A stretch of DNA of 64,000 bases from Actinomycetes bacterium (GCA_025363815.1 JANYLB010000012.1:1-64000), one strand, 5' to 3'; shown: positions 9,243 to 18,256, counted from the stretch's first letter. Notes: generated from the letters alone by a model not told the origin. Translations and numbers: made by a program.

Positions 9243-9668
9243 CTACATGAAGTCGTCGAGTCCTTCGCCGGCGCGGATTGCCGCCGCGCCCTTCTCCTCT
9301 TGTTCACGCCAACGTCCGGCGTCCCAGATCTCGAGGTGCGAGAACTGGCCGACGATGAACACGTCGCGTTCGAGCTCCGCGTACTCCCGCAGTGCCTGGG
9401 GTATCGCTACCCGACCCTGCTTGTCGGGTACGACCTCTTTGGCGCCGCCGAAGAGCGCCCGGGCCGCGACCCGTTCCCTCTCCCCTCGCTTCGCCTTCTC
9501 GTGCAGCTCAGCCGCCATCTGCTCGAACTCCTCCCGGGGGTACACCCACAGGCACCCGTCGAGACCCTTCGAGACGACCGCACCGCGCGCGAGTTGATCC
9601 CGGTAGTCGGCGGGCAGGATCACCCGCCCCTTCACGTCCAGGGAGTGCTGTGCCTCTCCCAGGAACAT
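9243..9668 (-). CDS. mraZ: MraZ, transcriptional regulator of the dcw cluster
   Basis: DNA-binding repressor of its own dcw operon in bacteria where it has been studied; also abundant in many cells. The 141 residues contain two SpoVT/AbrB-like repeats, each with the family signature: SLDVKGRVILP near residue 10 and PDKQGRVAIP near residue 82. The ATG is preceded at 8 bases by GAGGGG, a good ribosome binding site. Upstream lies a promoter overlapped by four GTGG boxes at 10-base spacing, listed separately, which fits autoregulation. Confidence 0.97.
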   Translation of the reverse strand: MFLGEAQHSLDVKGRVILPADYRDQLARGAVVSKGLDGCLWVYPREEFEQMAAELHEKAKRGERERVAARALFGGAKEVVPDKQGRVAIPQALREYAELERDVFIVGQFSHLEIWDAGRWREQEEKGAAAIRAGEGLDDFM

Positions 9669-9730
9669 TCCGAAAACCCCTCGTGTCGGCGCCGCGCCCT
9701 CCCCCGAGAGCTCTCAGCGCACCCCTTTAC

Positions 9731-9772
9731 TCCACTACGCTCCACCATACGCCACCACTCCCCACCCGTCAA
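9731..9772 (-). promoter_or_regulatory. mraZ promoter overlapped by four MraZ-type boxes
   Basis: Read on the minus strand: a -35 hexamer TTGACG (9772-9767), exactly 17 bases, then a -10 hexamer TATGGT (9749-9744), so transcription should begin near 9737, about 70 bases before the mraZ ATG. Laid over it are four direct repeats GTGGG, GTGGC, GTGGA, GTGGA starting at 9765, 9755, 9745 and 9735, an exact 10-base period. Established knowledge: E. coli MraZ binds TGGGN repeats with 5-base spacers. Inference: MraZ bound here would cover spacer, -10 and start site. Confidence 0.82.
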
Positions 9773-9785
9773 CACCCTCATGCCC

Positions 9786-9826
9786 CACTTCTCACCACGT
9801 CCACTTCTCAACACCGGCATTTCTCA
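9786..9826 (-). repeat. Three 9-base direct repeats with a 16-base period upstream of the mraZ promoter
   Basis: Plus-strand copies are CACTTCTCA at 9786-9794, CACTTCTCA at 9802-9810 and CATTTCTCA at 9818-9826 (TGAGAAGTG on the coding strand). The spacing is exactly 16 bases each time. They sit about 14 bases upstream of the mraZ -35 hexamer and could be a second activator or repressor binding array; I know no regulator for this motif. Confidence 0.6.
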
Positions 9827-9948
9827 CGACCCGCGCGACTTCTCCGGAGCGGTCCCTGTTCGAGCGCGCCGAGCGGCACCCACGCAGAGAGCCGGCACCA
9901 AGTCCGCTCGTCAGCCGCCACGAAGAGCTCGTGGCCGATTGCTCGGGG

Positions 9949-10518
9949 CTACGTGGAGCGAGCGGAGTGCCGCCGGGCGACTGGCGCTACACGACCAACC
10001 GTGCCGGCGGAGCAGTCAGAGCCGGGCTCGTCGGGGAGCCAGCGCTCCCAGCTGGGGTCGATGGCGCCAACGGTTGCGACGATCCACAGATGCGCGTGCG
10101 GCGCGACGGGCGGTCGCGCCAGCACAAGCTCTGTGTCGGCCAGCATGCGATCTTCCTTGCGGGCGTTGCAGCCCCGACACGAGGCAACGACGTTCTCCCA
10201 CGCGTGTTGCCCGCCCCGGGATCGGGGCACGACGTGGTCGACGTTCTCGGCGGCCCGGTTGCAGTACTGACAGCGGTGGCCGTCGCGGGCGAAGATCGCT
10301 CGTCGCGACACCGGCACCCTGGTGCGGAATGGCACCCGGACGTAGTGGATGAGACGGATCACGCTGGGCACGGGGAAGACGGCGCGTTCCGAGTGGAGCT
10401 CGTCGGCCCCGCGAGCGACGATCTCGGCCTTCTGCTTCAGCACGAGGACCACGGCGCGCCTAATGGGCACGACACAGAGCGGCTCGAAGCTGGCGTTGAG
10501 GAGGAGCGCTCTTCCCAA
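9949..10518 (-). CDS. HNH endonuclease domain protein
   Basis: Probable metal-dependent HNH nuclease; the substrate cannot be told. The nuclease domain runs from about residue 78 to 125 with C83-x2-C86, the core DHVVPRSRGG (D94, H95), the Asn of WENVV and the second zinc pair C114-x2-C117 followed by NARK. The N-terminal 60 residues (LLLNASFEPLCVVPIRRA) are typical of the actinobacterial and proteobacterial HNH family encoded as single housekeeping genes rather than in restriction systems. The start is a TTG 10 bases after GGAGG. No methylase or toxin partner is adjacent. Confidence 0.9.
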   Translation of the reverse strand: MGRALLLNASFEPLCVVPIRRAVVLVLKQKAEIVARGADELHSERAVFPVPSVIRLIHYVRVPFRTRVPVSRRAIFARDGHRCQYCNRAAENVDHVVPRSRGGQHAWENVVASCRGCNARKEDRMLADTELVLARPPVAPHAHLWIVATVGAIDPSWERWLPDEPGSDCSAGTVGRVAPVARRHSARST

Positions 10519-10563
10519 GCCGTCGAGACCTCCGTCGTACGCGGTCGCGTGGTCCGAGCCAGC

Positions 10564-10854
10564 TTAGGGGCGGGTCGGGCGACCGATGACCGTGGATCCG
10601 AGAGATCGGCACCACGCGAGGTACTCGACGACGTCACGGGGATCGGGTGCCGCCGCGTCGGAGCCGCCGTACTGGGTCGCGACGCGGAACCGCACGTAGG
10701 CCGGATCGGGACGCGGGACGAAGGGGGCTCGGCGCCACCATCCGGTCGGGCTCATTCGCAAGATCTGGCCGACCGCCGTCGACCACAACGCCGGGCGCGC
10801 GGCCACTGCGACCAACACCGCGGTCCAGGACCTGGTGGATCTCGCAGCCCTCAT
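10564..10854 (-). CDS. Conserved small protein of unknown function
   Basis: A 96-residue basic N-terminal, otherwise soluble-looking protein. The segment PDPAYVRFRVATQYGG followed by PDPRDVVEYLAWCR resembles a family of short uncharacterised actinobacterial proteins as I recall them; no function is known to me. The ATG at 10854 is chosen because the recognisable part starts soon after it; an upstream in-frame extension to 11016 is Arg/Gly-rich and overlaps the moxR start, so it is unlikely. It precedes the HNH gene on the same strand and is divergent from moxR. Confidence 0.7.
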   Translation of the reverse strand: MRAARSTRSWTAVLVAVAARPALWSTAVGQILRMSPTGWWRRAPFVPRPDPAYVRFRVATQYGGSDAAAPDPRDVVEYLAWCRSLGSTVIGRPTRP

Positions 10855-10961
10855 ACGACCGACGATACCTGCCCCATCTCCGACAACACCGCCCGACCGT
10901 GCCGGCGATCCGGCCCGAACGCGGTGATGTGGCTTCGGTTGGCGCCCCGTACAGTGACGCA

Positions 10962-11942
10962 ATGGCCCAGCCCGTCGAACCCGGCCCCGAACTCGACCCC
11001 GACGACCGCGCGTCACGGATCTTCCCCGCGCTGATGGCGAATGTCGAGCAGGTCATTCGGGGGAAGCGGGGGGCAATTCATCTCGCTCTCGTCTGTCTGC
11101 TCGCCGAGGGCCATCTGCTCGTGGAAGACGTCCCCGGGGTGGGCAAGACCTCGCTGGCCAAGGCCATCGCCCGCTCGATCGGCGGGACCTGGCGACGAAT
11201 CCAGTTCACACCCGATCTCCTGCCCTCCGACGTGACCGGCGTGTCGATCTGGAACCGGGCCACCGGAACCTTCGAGTTCCGACCTGGTGGGGTGTTCGCC
11301 CACGTGGTCCTCGCCGATGAGATCAACCGCGCGTCACCCAAGACGCAGTCGGCGCTCCTCGAGGCGATGGAGGAGCGTCAGGTCAGCATCGACGGCATCA
11401 CCCATCCGCTTCCTCCGCCTTTCCTCGTGATCGCGACCCAGAACCCGATCGAGCTCGAGGGCACCTACCCGCTCCCCGAGGCGCAGCTCGATCGCTTCCT
11501 CATGAGGATCCGGATCGGCTATCCCGACCGCGAAGCCGAGCTCTCCATCCTCGAGTCCCAGGGCCACTCGGTCACGGCCGAAGATCTCGAACCGGTCACA
11601 AGCGCGCGCGAGATCGCCGCGGCAACCGGCACATTCGATGCCGTGCACGTCGCGCCGAGCCTGGCGGCTTACATCGTCGGTTTGGCCGACGGATCTCGAC
11701 ATCATCCCGACCTCGAGCTCGGCGTCAGCCCGCGAGGCGCGCTGGCGTTGCAGCGCGCCTCGCGCGTTCTCGCAGCAACGCTCGGACGCGACTACATCAC
11801 CGCCGACGACGTCAAGCGGCTCGTACCTTACGTGCTCGCCCACCGGCTCATCCTCACGCCCGACGCCCGGCTCCGGGGCGTCACCGCCGACGATGTTCTC
11901 GCGCACCTGCTCGGGTCGGTTCCGGTCTCGCCTGACGCCTAG
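10962..11942 (+). CDS. MoxR-family AAA+ ATPase
   Basis: AAA+ chaperone-like ATPase of 326 residues. Walker A is DVPGVGKTS (about 56-64), Walker B VLADEINRA with D119-E120, sensor 1 in IATQNPIELEGTYPLPEAQ, and the C-terminal lid DITADDVK-like segment YITADDVKRLVPYVLAHR. In this arrangement (moxR, DUF58, transglutaminase) the trio is widespread; the ATPase is thought to act on or with the DUF58 protein in assembly of a surface or membrane complex, but the target is unknown. The ATG at 10962 gives the usual family N-terminus; longer in-frame upstream sequence has no family character. Confidence 0.93.
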   Translation: MAQPVEPGPELDPDDRASRIFPALMANVEQVIRGKRGAIHLALVCLLAEGHLLVEDVPGVGKTSLAKAIARSIGGTWRRIQFTPDLLPSDVTGVSIWNRATGTFEFRPGGVFAHVVLADEINRASPKTQSALLEAMEERQVSIDGITHPLPPPFLVIATQNPIELEGTYPLPEAQLDRFLMRIRIGYPDREAELSILESQGHSVTAEDLEPVTSAREIAAATGTFDAVHVAPSLAAYIVGLADGSRHHPDLELGVSPRGALALQRASRVLAATLGRDYITADDVKRLVPYVLAHRLILTPDARLRGVTADDVLAHLLGSVPVSPDA

Positions 11943-11952
11943 AACGCGATTG

Positions 11953-13161
11953 ATGCGATCCGACTCCGCCACGCTAGAGCTGACCCGCCGGGGTTGGTCG
12001 CTGTGCGGTGCCGCGTGCGGACTCGTCATCGCGTCACGACTGCTCGGCGTGATCGAGCTGCTCGTGCTCGGTGTGGTGGCCCTCGTGCTCCTCGGCGGGT
12101 CACTCCTGTGGGTCCGCGCTCAGCATCCAGCCCTCGATCTGAGCCGGACGATCGCGCCACCCCGAATCCACGTCGGAGGCGACGGAAGGGTCGACCTCGC
12201 GGTTACCAACCGGTCGGTAGGCGCCACTCCCCTGCTCAGTCTCGACGAGAGCTTCGGTGACGGACGCCGCGCCGCGAGGTTCCTTCTTCCGCCGCTGCGC
12301 GGCGGCGAGACCTCCCGTGGCGCATACCGGATTCCCACGGTGCGTCGGGGCCACTACCCGATCGGGCCGATGATCCTGACCCTCGCTGATCCGTTCGGCG
12401 TGGCCCAGAGCTCGATCGATATCGGCATCATCGATCAGGTCACGGTGTACCCGCGAATCCACGACATCGTCTCGCCGCCCCTCGGAGGTGGGGGCTTGCG
12501 CGCGTCGCCCGACGCGGCGCGGTCTCGGTCGGTGACGCTCGACGGCGACGAGTTCGCGGCACTCCGCGAGTACGAGATCGGCGATGATCTGCGGAAGGTG
12601 CACTGGCCCGCGACCGCGCGTACGGGGGAGCTGTTCATACGCCAGGACACGTCGAACCGAGAGCCGCACGTGCTCGTCGTGCTCGACACCCGATCCGACG
12701 CCCACGTCGACGACTCGTTCGAGATCGCGGTCGAGGTCGTCGCGTCGCTGCTCGTCCGGCTCACGCGCGATGGGCGCCGGGTCGCGGTCTCGACGAGTGA
12801 TGGCACTGTGATCTGTGGAACCGGAGACGCCGCGGTAGGGCTCGACCGGCTGAGCACGGTCGCGCTCGACCGGTCGGCACGCGGGCTCGATGCCGGCGCC
12901 AAATCGGGTCAGTCGCTGGTGGTCGTGGTTACCGGCCGGGTCGATGCTCACGACACAGATCGGCTGCGGCGCGCTGTGCAGCCCCACCGGGCCGTCTTCC
13001 TGGTCACCAACGCGCCGGGCGGGGGACGCCCCGTGCCGATGGGTGGCGTCACGCATGTCGAGGTGCGCGATGGAGACATCGCGGGAGCCTGGAACCGGAC
13101 GATGCTCGCCAGGGGCGACGCGGCCGCATCGACCACTACACCCGGGCGCCCGGCCGCATGA
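11953..13161 (+). CDS. DUF58 domain protein of the MoxR operon
   Basis: Membrane-anchored protein of 402 residues. Two adjacent hydrophobic helices occupy about 17-55, an external-type beta region follows, and the DUF58 signature REYEIGDDLRKVHWPATA lies at 205-222. The C-terminal half resembles a von Willebrand A-like fold (VVLDTRSDAHVDDSFE). It starts 10 bases after moxR and its stop overlaps the next start (ATGA), so the three genes form one operon. Confidence 0.9.
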   Translation: MRSDSATLELTRRGWSLCGAACGLVIASRLLGVIELLVLGVVALVLLGGSLLWVRAQHPALDLSRTIAPPRIHVGGDGRVDLAVTNRSVGATPLLSLDESFGDGRRAARFLLPPLRGGETSRGAYRIPTVRRGHYPIGPMILTLADPFGVAQSSIDIGIIDQVTVYPRIHDIVSPPLGGGGLRASPDAARSRSVTLDGDEFAALREYEIGDDLRKVHWPATARTGELFIRQDTSNREPHVLVVLDTRSDAHVDDSFEIAVEVVASLLVRLTRDGRRVAVSTSDGTVICGTGDAAVGLDRLSTVALDRSARGLDAGAKSGQSLVVVVTGRVDAHDTDRLRRAVQPHRAVFLVTNAPGGGRPVPMGGVTHVEVRDGDIAGAWNRTMLARGDAAASTTTPGRPAA

Positions 13162-15389
13162 CGCGGAGCGGAACCCGGGAACCGGCGACGACGCTCGCGC
13201 TCGCAGTGTTGAGCGCGTCCACCGCGGTCGCGTTCGACCGAGTGTTCCGCGACGGCTCCTACCTACTGCCTTCGGTCGGAGCAGCCGTGATCCCGCACGC
13301 CATCGGATGGCTGGGGCGACGCCGGCGTTGGCGTGCTCTGACACCAATCGTCGTCTCGCTGCTCGCGCTCGCGTTGTATGCGACCTGGACCGCCGCGGTC
13401 TCAACGACCTTTTTCGGCGTTCCCGGCCCCGACACCCCGCGCGCGATCGCGGCAGCTTTCACCGACGGCTGGGCCGTCCTGGCCACGGGAGTCGCCCCCG
13501 TCGGTGCAACAACCGGCGCCGTGCTCCTCACCGTGGTCGCACTCTGGCTGATGGCGACGAGCGCCGACGCGCTCGCGTTCGGCGGTGAGGCACCGCTCGG
13601 CGCGATCGTCCCATCGCTCCTCGTCTTCGTGGTCGCCTCCAGCCTCGGGCGACAAGAGCTCGGGCGCTGGACCACCGCCCTCTACCTGGCCGCCGCATTC
13701 GGGTTCCTCGCCGTGTGTCATCGGGACCTGCTCGTACAGAGGCGATCGTGGTTCACGGGCCGGACCGCGGCTGGTCATGGCCAGGCGACGCTCCGCGTCG
13801 GCGCGGCACTTGCGGCAGTTGCGATCCTTGCCGGCGTGTTCATCGCCCCGGCGCTGCCCGGAGCCGACAGCGATGCGTGGCTGCACTACAAGCATCCCGC
13901 CGCAGGACCAGGGCAGTACGAGAACTCCGACAACCCCCTTGTCGATCTTGCGTCCCGGCTCGGCGCGCCGTCGACAGAGCCGCGCTTCACCGTCGAATCA
14001 CCCCAACGGCTGTATTGGCGCCAAGTCGCGCTCGATCGTTTCGACGGAACCCAGTGGACGCTCGAGAGCAGCAGCCGCGCCGCGCCGCGGGTGCTCGATG
14101 GGATCGACGTGGCCGGGCGCGAATCGGCGTCGGTGCTGCAGCGGTTTCATCTGGGCGCGATGACACAACGGTGGCTCCCCGCGGCGTACGAACCGATCGG
14201 CATCAGCCTTCCTGACGCACGCATCCTCCCCGAGTCCCGCACTCTTTTCAACGCCGACAACGCAGTGGTCGGCCGCCGGTACGACGTTGTCTCCCGTGTT
14301 CCCCCCGAAAAGCTCACCGCCGCGCAGATCGAAGCCACCGCCGGGCCGCTACCCGCCGCGCTCGAGCAGTACCTCGAACTCCCCAACCGCTTCCCCACCA
14401 CCGTCCGACGGACCGCTCGAGCGGTGACCGCGACTGCTCCCACCCCATACGACCGGGCGGTCGCGCTCCGGAACTTCTTCACCGGAGGTTCCTTTGCCTA
14501 CGACCTCGCGGTTCCCCCCGGAACCAGCAACCGCGCGATGGAAGAGTTCCTCACGGTCAAGCGCGGGTTCTGCCAGCAGTTCGCCGGAACGTTCGCAGCG
14601 ATGGCCCGCTCAGTGGGTCTCCCGTCGCGAGTCGTTGTCGGCTTCAACCCGGGGACCTACGACACCGCCGCCAGACTCTTCCGGGTCACTGACGCCAACT
14701 CCCACGCGTGGGCCGAGGTTTGGCTCGCCGGGGTCGGGTGGACGCTGTTCGAGCCGACCCCCGCCGGCGTGCAGCCGGGCGCCACCGACCCCGGCATAGG
14801 GCTCCCGGCGCAGGCGAACCCGAACGCACCCCCTACCACCCCGACGACGATCGGGAGCGGCGCAACAACCGCGACTACGGCAGTTTCCGCGGTTGGGGGG
14901 AACGGTGGACAAGTCTCTGTAGGCGGCAAGGGGTCAGACCCGAGTGAAGCTCCGAGCCGGGCCCGGTGGATCGCCTTGGGGGTCGTCGCGATCGCGCTCG
15001 GGATGGTCGCCATTCGATCGGGCCGAATCTGGATTCGTCGGGCACGCCGCCGCGCCGCCCGCCGAGCCGGGACCCCGCGCGCCGCGGTCGTCGGAGCCTG
15101 GGCCGAAGCGCTCGATCGACTCGACGAGAACGGCGTGCGGATCTCGAGGTCCGACACACCGAGGGAGGTGGTCGAGGAAACCGCGTCCCGACCTCATCGC
15201 GCACCCGACGCCGAGATCGCGCTACGCCGCCTCGCCGATGCAACCGCACTCGCAATGTGGTCCCCCGCCGATCCGCCGCCCGGCGACGCGGCGCGGGCGT
15301 GGACCGACCTCGCCACGCTAGAACGCGCCCTGCGCGACGAGACCCCGCGCTCGACACGCATCCGGCGGTCGTTGGCTCGGGTGCTGTGA
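13158..15389 (+). CDS. Transglutaminase-like membrane protein (TgpA/DUF3488 type)
   Basis: Large membrane protein of 743 residues. About six or seven hydrophobic helices fill the first 235 residues (DUF3488 region), then a soluble transglutaminase-like domain: C472 in RGFCQQFAGT, H516 in DANSHAWAEVW, and an acidic residue E532 in FEPTP where the family more often has FDPT. A last membrane helix lies near 620-640, followed by a basic cytoplasmic tail with a DUF4129-like segment. Function is unknown; a cysteine peptidase or transamidase activity outside the membrane is inferred from the intact Cys-His pair. Third gene of the moxR operon. Confidence 0.9.
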   Translation: MTRSGTREPATTLALAVLSASTAVAFDRVFRDGSYLLPSVGAAVIPHAIGWLGRRRRWRALTPIVVSLLALALYATWTAAVSTTFFGVPGPDTPRAIAAAFTDGWAVLATGVAPVGATTGAVLLTVVALWLMATSADALAFGGEAPLGAIVPSLLVFVVASSLGRQELGRWTTALYLAAAFGFLAVCHRDLLVQRRSWFTGRTAAGHGQATLRVGAALAAVAILAGVFIAPALPGADSDAWLHYKHPAAGPGQYENSDNPLVDLASRLGAPSTEPRFTVESPQRLYWRQVALDRFDGTQWTLESSSRAAPRVLDGIDVAGRESASVLQRFHLGAMTQRWLPAAYEPIGISLPDARILPESRTLFNADNAVVGRRYDVVSRVPPEKLTAAQIEATAGPLPAALEQYLELPNRFPTTVRRTARAVTATAPTPYDRAVALRNFFTGGSFAYDLAVPPGTSNRAMEEFLTVKRGFCQQFAGTFAAMARSVGLPSRVVVGFNPGTYDTAARLFRVTDANSHAWAEVWLAGVGWTLFEPTPAGVQPGATDPGIGLPAQANPNAPPTTPTTIGSGATTATTAVSAVGGNGGQVSVGGKGSDPSEAPSRARWIALGVVAIALGMVAIRSGRIWIRRARRRAARRAGTPRAAVVGAWAEALDRLDENGVRISRSDTPREVVEETASRPHRAPDAEIALRRLADATALAMWSPADPPPGDAARAWTDLATLERALRDETPRSTRIRRSLARVL

Positions 15390-15402
15390 GCTCCGAGATC
15401 TC

Positions 15403-15777
15403 TTATGCGTTGTCGTCGCGGCGGAACTTGTCACGCCAGTGGGCACCGTCACCGAGAAAGCGAGTCAACGAGCCTCCACGAAGCGAGCTGGTGAGGCTCT
15501 GCATCCCGGCCCGACCGAGCTTGCGTGCGTTGCGCTCCATCACGAGCGAGCAGCCGAGCATCACCAGGAACCCGACGATGGCGAGCCAGGTCGTGCTCAG
15601 GGTCAGCACCAGCAACACGAGCCCGGCCACGAAGCCCACCACCGCCCAGCGGATCATCCGCGCGGCATGTCGATACAACGTGGTCTCGGAGACCTGTTGA
15701 ACCAGTGCGGGATCGGTGGCGGTGAGATTCGCCTCGATCTCGCTCAGAATGCGTTGCTCTTCCTCGGAAAGGGGCAT
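15403..15777 (-). CDS. DUF3040 membrane protein
   Basis: A 124-residue actinobacterial protein of unknown function. The N-terminus MPLSEEEQRILSEIE is the DUF3040 hallmark, and two hydrophobic helices occupy about residues 42-80. In many actinobacteria such genes lie close to the dcw cluster or to dinB, as here. It is convergent with the transglutaminase gene, with only 13 bases between stops and no hairpin visible. Confidence 0.88.
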   Translation of the reverse strand: MPLSEEEQRILSEIEANLTATDPALVQQVSETTLYRHAARMIRWAVVGFVAGLVLLVLTLSTTWLAIVGFLVMLGCSLVMERNARKLGRAGMQSLTSSLRGGSLTRFLGDGAHWRDKFRRDDNA

Positions 15778-15921
15778 GGATACTCGTCGCCTCTGCCTTC
15801 GTGTCCCACCAACCGATCCCCGACGGGGACCGGCGAGCGGGTGCTACCGCCCAACGCCGACATTCTCGCGCACAGCCAGGGGTCACTCAACGCGGTCTCA
15901 ATTTGGCTCAGCTCCCGCCCC

Positions 15922-16992
15922 TCAATCGACGGCGCCGGGGATCGGCTGGAACACGATCGTCTCACCACCTGCCGCGGCCGAGCGATAGGCGGCGTCCACC
16001 AGGCGATGGGCGGCCAGAGCGACGTCTACATCGGGATGACCCCGGGCGTCGGTGCCTTCGGTCGCCAGCGCGCTGAGAAACAGCCTGGCCGGCTCAGCGT
16101 AGGCCGAGAGCGACTTGGCCAGGATCTCGGGGAGGTCGAAGCGCGCCGCGTATGCCGGCGCCTCCCCGAGGAGAACCTCGGACCCCGACGACGTCTCAAC
16201 GTGCAGCGGGCCCAGGTAGTCGTCCTCTGTCCAGCAGAATGCCTCCTCGAACAGCACCTCGAGTCGCCGGGTCGACGGGCGGGTCATGACCTGATGCCAC
16301 ACGCTGACCAGGGTGGCCACCGTGCCATCGGGATAGGCGAACCCTGCGGTCACCGCGTCCTCGATTCCCGGGTGGGAGAAGTGCGATGCGGTTCGGGCCG
16401 TGACCCGATCGGGATCACCGAGGATCCAGCGGAGGACGTCGACGTCGTGGATCGAGTGCTCGATCAGCGCCCCACCGCCGGCCTTCGCCACGTCGCAGCG
16501 CCACGTCGATCCGTACATCGCCTGGTTCGGGAAGTACTGGTCGTCGCGCAGCATCACCGCCATCGGCAGGCCGTAGCGGCCGTCGGCGACGATATCGGCA
16601 ACGTTCGCGAACACAGGAGCGTGGCGGAGCACCAGACCCACCTGATTCGGTACTGCCCGCATCAGCCGGCCAACCCGTTCACATTCGGCGAGGGTCGGTG
16701 CGAGTGGCTTCTCGCAGAACACCGCCATGCCTCTGGCCACGGCAGCTTCGACCGCCGGCAGGTGTGCAGAGGTCCACGAGCAGATCCACGCAACATCGGC
16801 GCCGTCAAGCGCATCCTCGATGCTGTCGGCGGCAATGGCCCCGTGGGGTGCCGCCAACTTCTCCGCCCGACTCGCGTCGGGGTCGTAGGTCGTGACGACG
16901 CGCGCGTCAATCTCACCGACGTCGGCGAGCTGCTTGAGCGCGAACGAGTGCACGGTACCGATGTGGCCGCAACCGATCAGAGCGATGCGCAT
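15922..16992 (-). CDS. Gfo/Idh/MocA-family oxidoreductase
   Basis: NAD(P)-dependent oxidoreductase, probably acting on a sugar, inositol or related polyol; the substrate cannot be read from sequence. The Rossmann start is MRIALIGCGHIGTVHS, the family motif CEKPLAP (nicotinamide-site lysine) lies near residue 95, and the C-terminal domain has the HSIHDVDVLRW helix with the usual metal-free active-site His/Asp pattern. 356 residues. The ATG overlaps the dinB stop by one base (TGATG), so it is co-transcribed with dinB although no functional link is evident. Confidence 0.9.
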   Translation of the reverse strand: MRIALIGCGHIGTVHSFALKQLADVGEIDARVVTTYDPDASRAEKLAAPHGAIAADSIEDALDGADVAWICSWTSAHLPAVEAAVARGMAVFCEKPLAPTLAECERVGRLMRAVPNQVGLVLRHAPVFANVADIVADGRYGLPMAVMLRDDQYFPNQAMYGSTWRCDVAKAGGGALIEHSIHDVDVLRWILGDPDRVTARTASHFSHPGIEDAVTAGFAYPDGTVATLVSVWHQVMTRPSTRRLEVLFEEAFCWTEDDYLGPLHVETSSGSEVLLGEAPAYAARFDLPEILAKSLSAYAEPARLFLSALATEGTDARGHPDVDVALAAHRLVDAAYRSAAAGGETIVFQPIPGAVD

Positions 16993-18248
16993 CAGCCGTT
17001 CCTTGGTCGGGACCGGTCGGGATCGGCGTCTGGGTTTGGTCCCCACGCCGTGCCCCGCCGGCCGATTCGCATGCCGTCGCGGTCTACGAGCGTCGCCGGC
17101 CCGACGGCATCATCGCCGAACCGCGCCCGCACAACGTCGACTGCTTCTTCCAACGCACGTTGGTTCGGCTTCCGATCGCCGCCGAACGGCAGCGACTCCT
17201 GGATCGCGCCACCATCGACAAGTTGGAGGGCCGAGACGCCGAGCAGCCGTACCCCGGGCCCGCAATCGACCCCGTCGAGCAGCGAACGGGCCTGATCCTG
17301 GATGTCGCGAGCGAGGTCGGTCGGTTCGGGGCCGGTGTGGGATCGCGTGATCGTTCGGAAATCCCCGAACCGCACCTTCAGCTGCACCGTGCGGGCCGCC
17401 TTCGCCGACATCCGAAGCCGTATCGCCACCCGTTCACTCATCCGCACCAGCTCGCGAGCGAGCTCTTCGCGATCGGTGAGGTCCTGCGCGAATGTCTCCT
17501 CGTGGCCGATCGACTTCACCGACCGCTGCGGTTCCACCGGCCGTTGATCGTCGTTGTGCGCCAGCGCGTGGAGATGCCGGCCGTGGGCGTCGCCGAGCGC
17601 GGCGACGAGCGCGGCCTCGGGGATGGCTGCGAGGTCGCCGACCGTGTGGACCCCGAGACGATCGAGGCGTCGCCTGGTCGCGGGCCCGACACCCCAGAGG
17701 CGCCGGACCGACAGCGGGTGGAGAAACGACAGCTCTGCGCCCGGCTCGACGACGAGGAGTCCGTCTGGCTTGGCCAGACCGCTCGCCAGCTTCGCGAGCA
17801 ACTTGGTCGTCGCACAACCCACAGAGGCCACGAGTCCGGTCTCCTCCTGCACCTGAGCGCGGATCGCCGCGCCCGTCGCCGGCCCCGAGCCGTGAGTGCG
17901 ACGCCCTCCCGCGACATCCAGGAACGCCTCGTCGAACCCGATCGGTTCCACCAACGGTGTGTAGGAGGCCAGAATCGCAAGAACCTGGGTGCTCGCGGAT
18001 GAGTAGGCCTCGAAGCGGGGGGCGATGAACGCCGCGTGCGGACACGCCCGACGCGCTCTCGCCATCGGCATCGCCGAGTGGATGCCGTACACCCGCGCTT
18101 CGTAGCTTGCGGCCGCGACGACACCCCGATTGCCGAGCCCTCCGACCACCACCGGCCGGCCGCCAAGACTGGGATCAGCGAGTTGTTCCACCGACGCGTA
18201 GAACGCGTCGAGGTCGACATGAAGGATCGACGCCTCTGCCCGAGCCAC
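16992..18248 (-). CDS. dinB: DNA polymerase IV (Y-family translesion polymerase)
   Basis: Error-prone lesion-bypass polymerase of 418 residues. The catalytic acidic residues are D12 in HVDLDAFYASVE and D106-E107; the latter sit in GFDEAFLD, where most homologues read S-(I/V/L)-D-E. The helix-hairpin-helix region is LWGVGPATRRRLDRLG and the C-terminal QESLPF resembles a sliding-clamp binding motif. GTG start. In the same run are a NUDIX hydrolase and a mannose synthase upstream. Confidence 0.93.
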   Translation of the reverse strand: MARAEASILHVDLDAFYASVEQLADPSLGGRPVVVGGLGNRGVVAAASYEARVYGIHSAMPMARARRACPHAAFIAPRFEAYSSASTQVLAILASYTPLVEPIGFDEAFLDVAGGRRTHGSGPATGAAIRAQVQEETGLVASVGCATTKLLAKLASGLAKPDGLLVVEPGAELSFLHPLSVRRLWGVGPATRRRLDRLGVHTVGDLAAIPEAALVAALGDAHGRHLHALAHNDDQRPVEPQRSVKSIGHEETFAQDLTDREELARELVRMSERVAIRLRMSAKAARTVQLKVRFGDFRTITRSHTGPEPTDLARDIQDQARSLLDGVDCGPGVRLLGVSALQLVDGGAIQESLPFGGDRKPNQRALEEAVDVVRARFGDDAVGPATLVDRDGMRIGRRGTAWGPNPDADPDRSRPRNG

Positions 18249-18256
18249 GCGTGCTC

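Noticed and set aside
9669..9948. Search of the longest gene-free stretch for an RNA gene
   Set aside because: Apart from the mraZ promoter, MraZ boxes and the 16-base repeats no cloverleaf or other structured RNA was recognised.
15439..17295. Open frame of 618 codons on the plus strand opposite DUF3040, the oxidoreductase and dinB
   Set aside because: It crosses three minus-strand genes and their gaps, which is typical of a shadow frame. No start context or family feature supports it.
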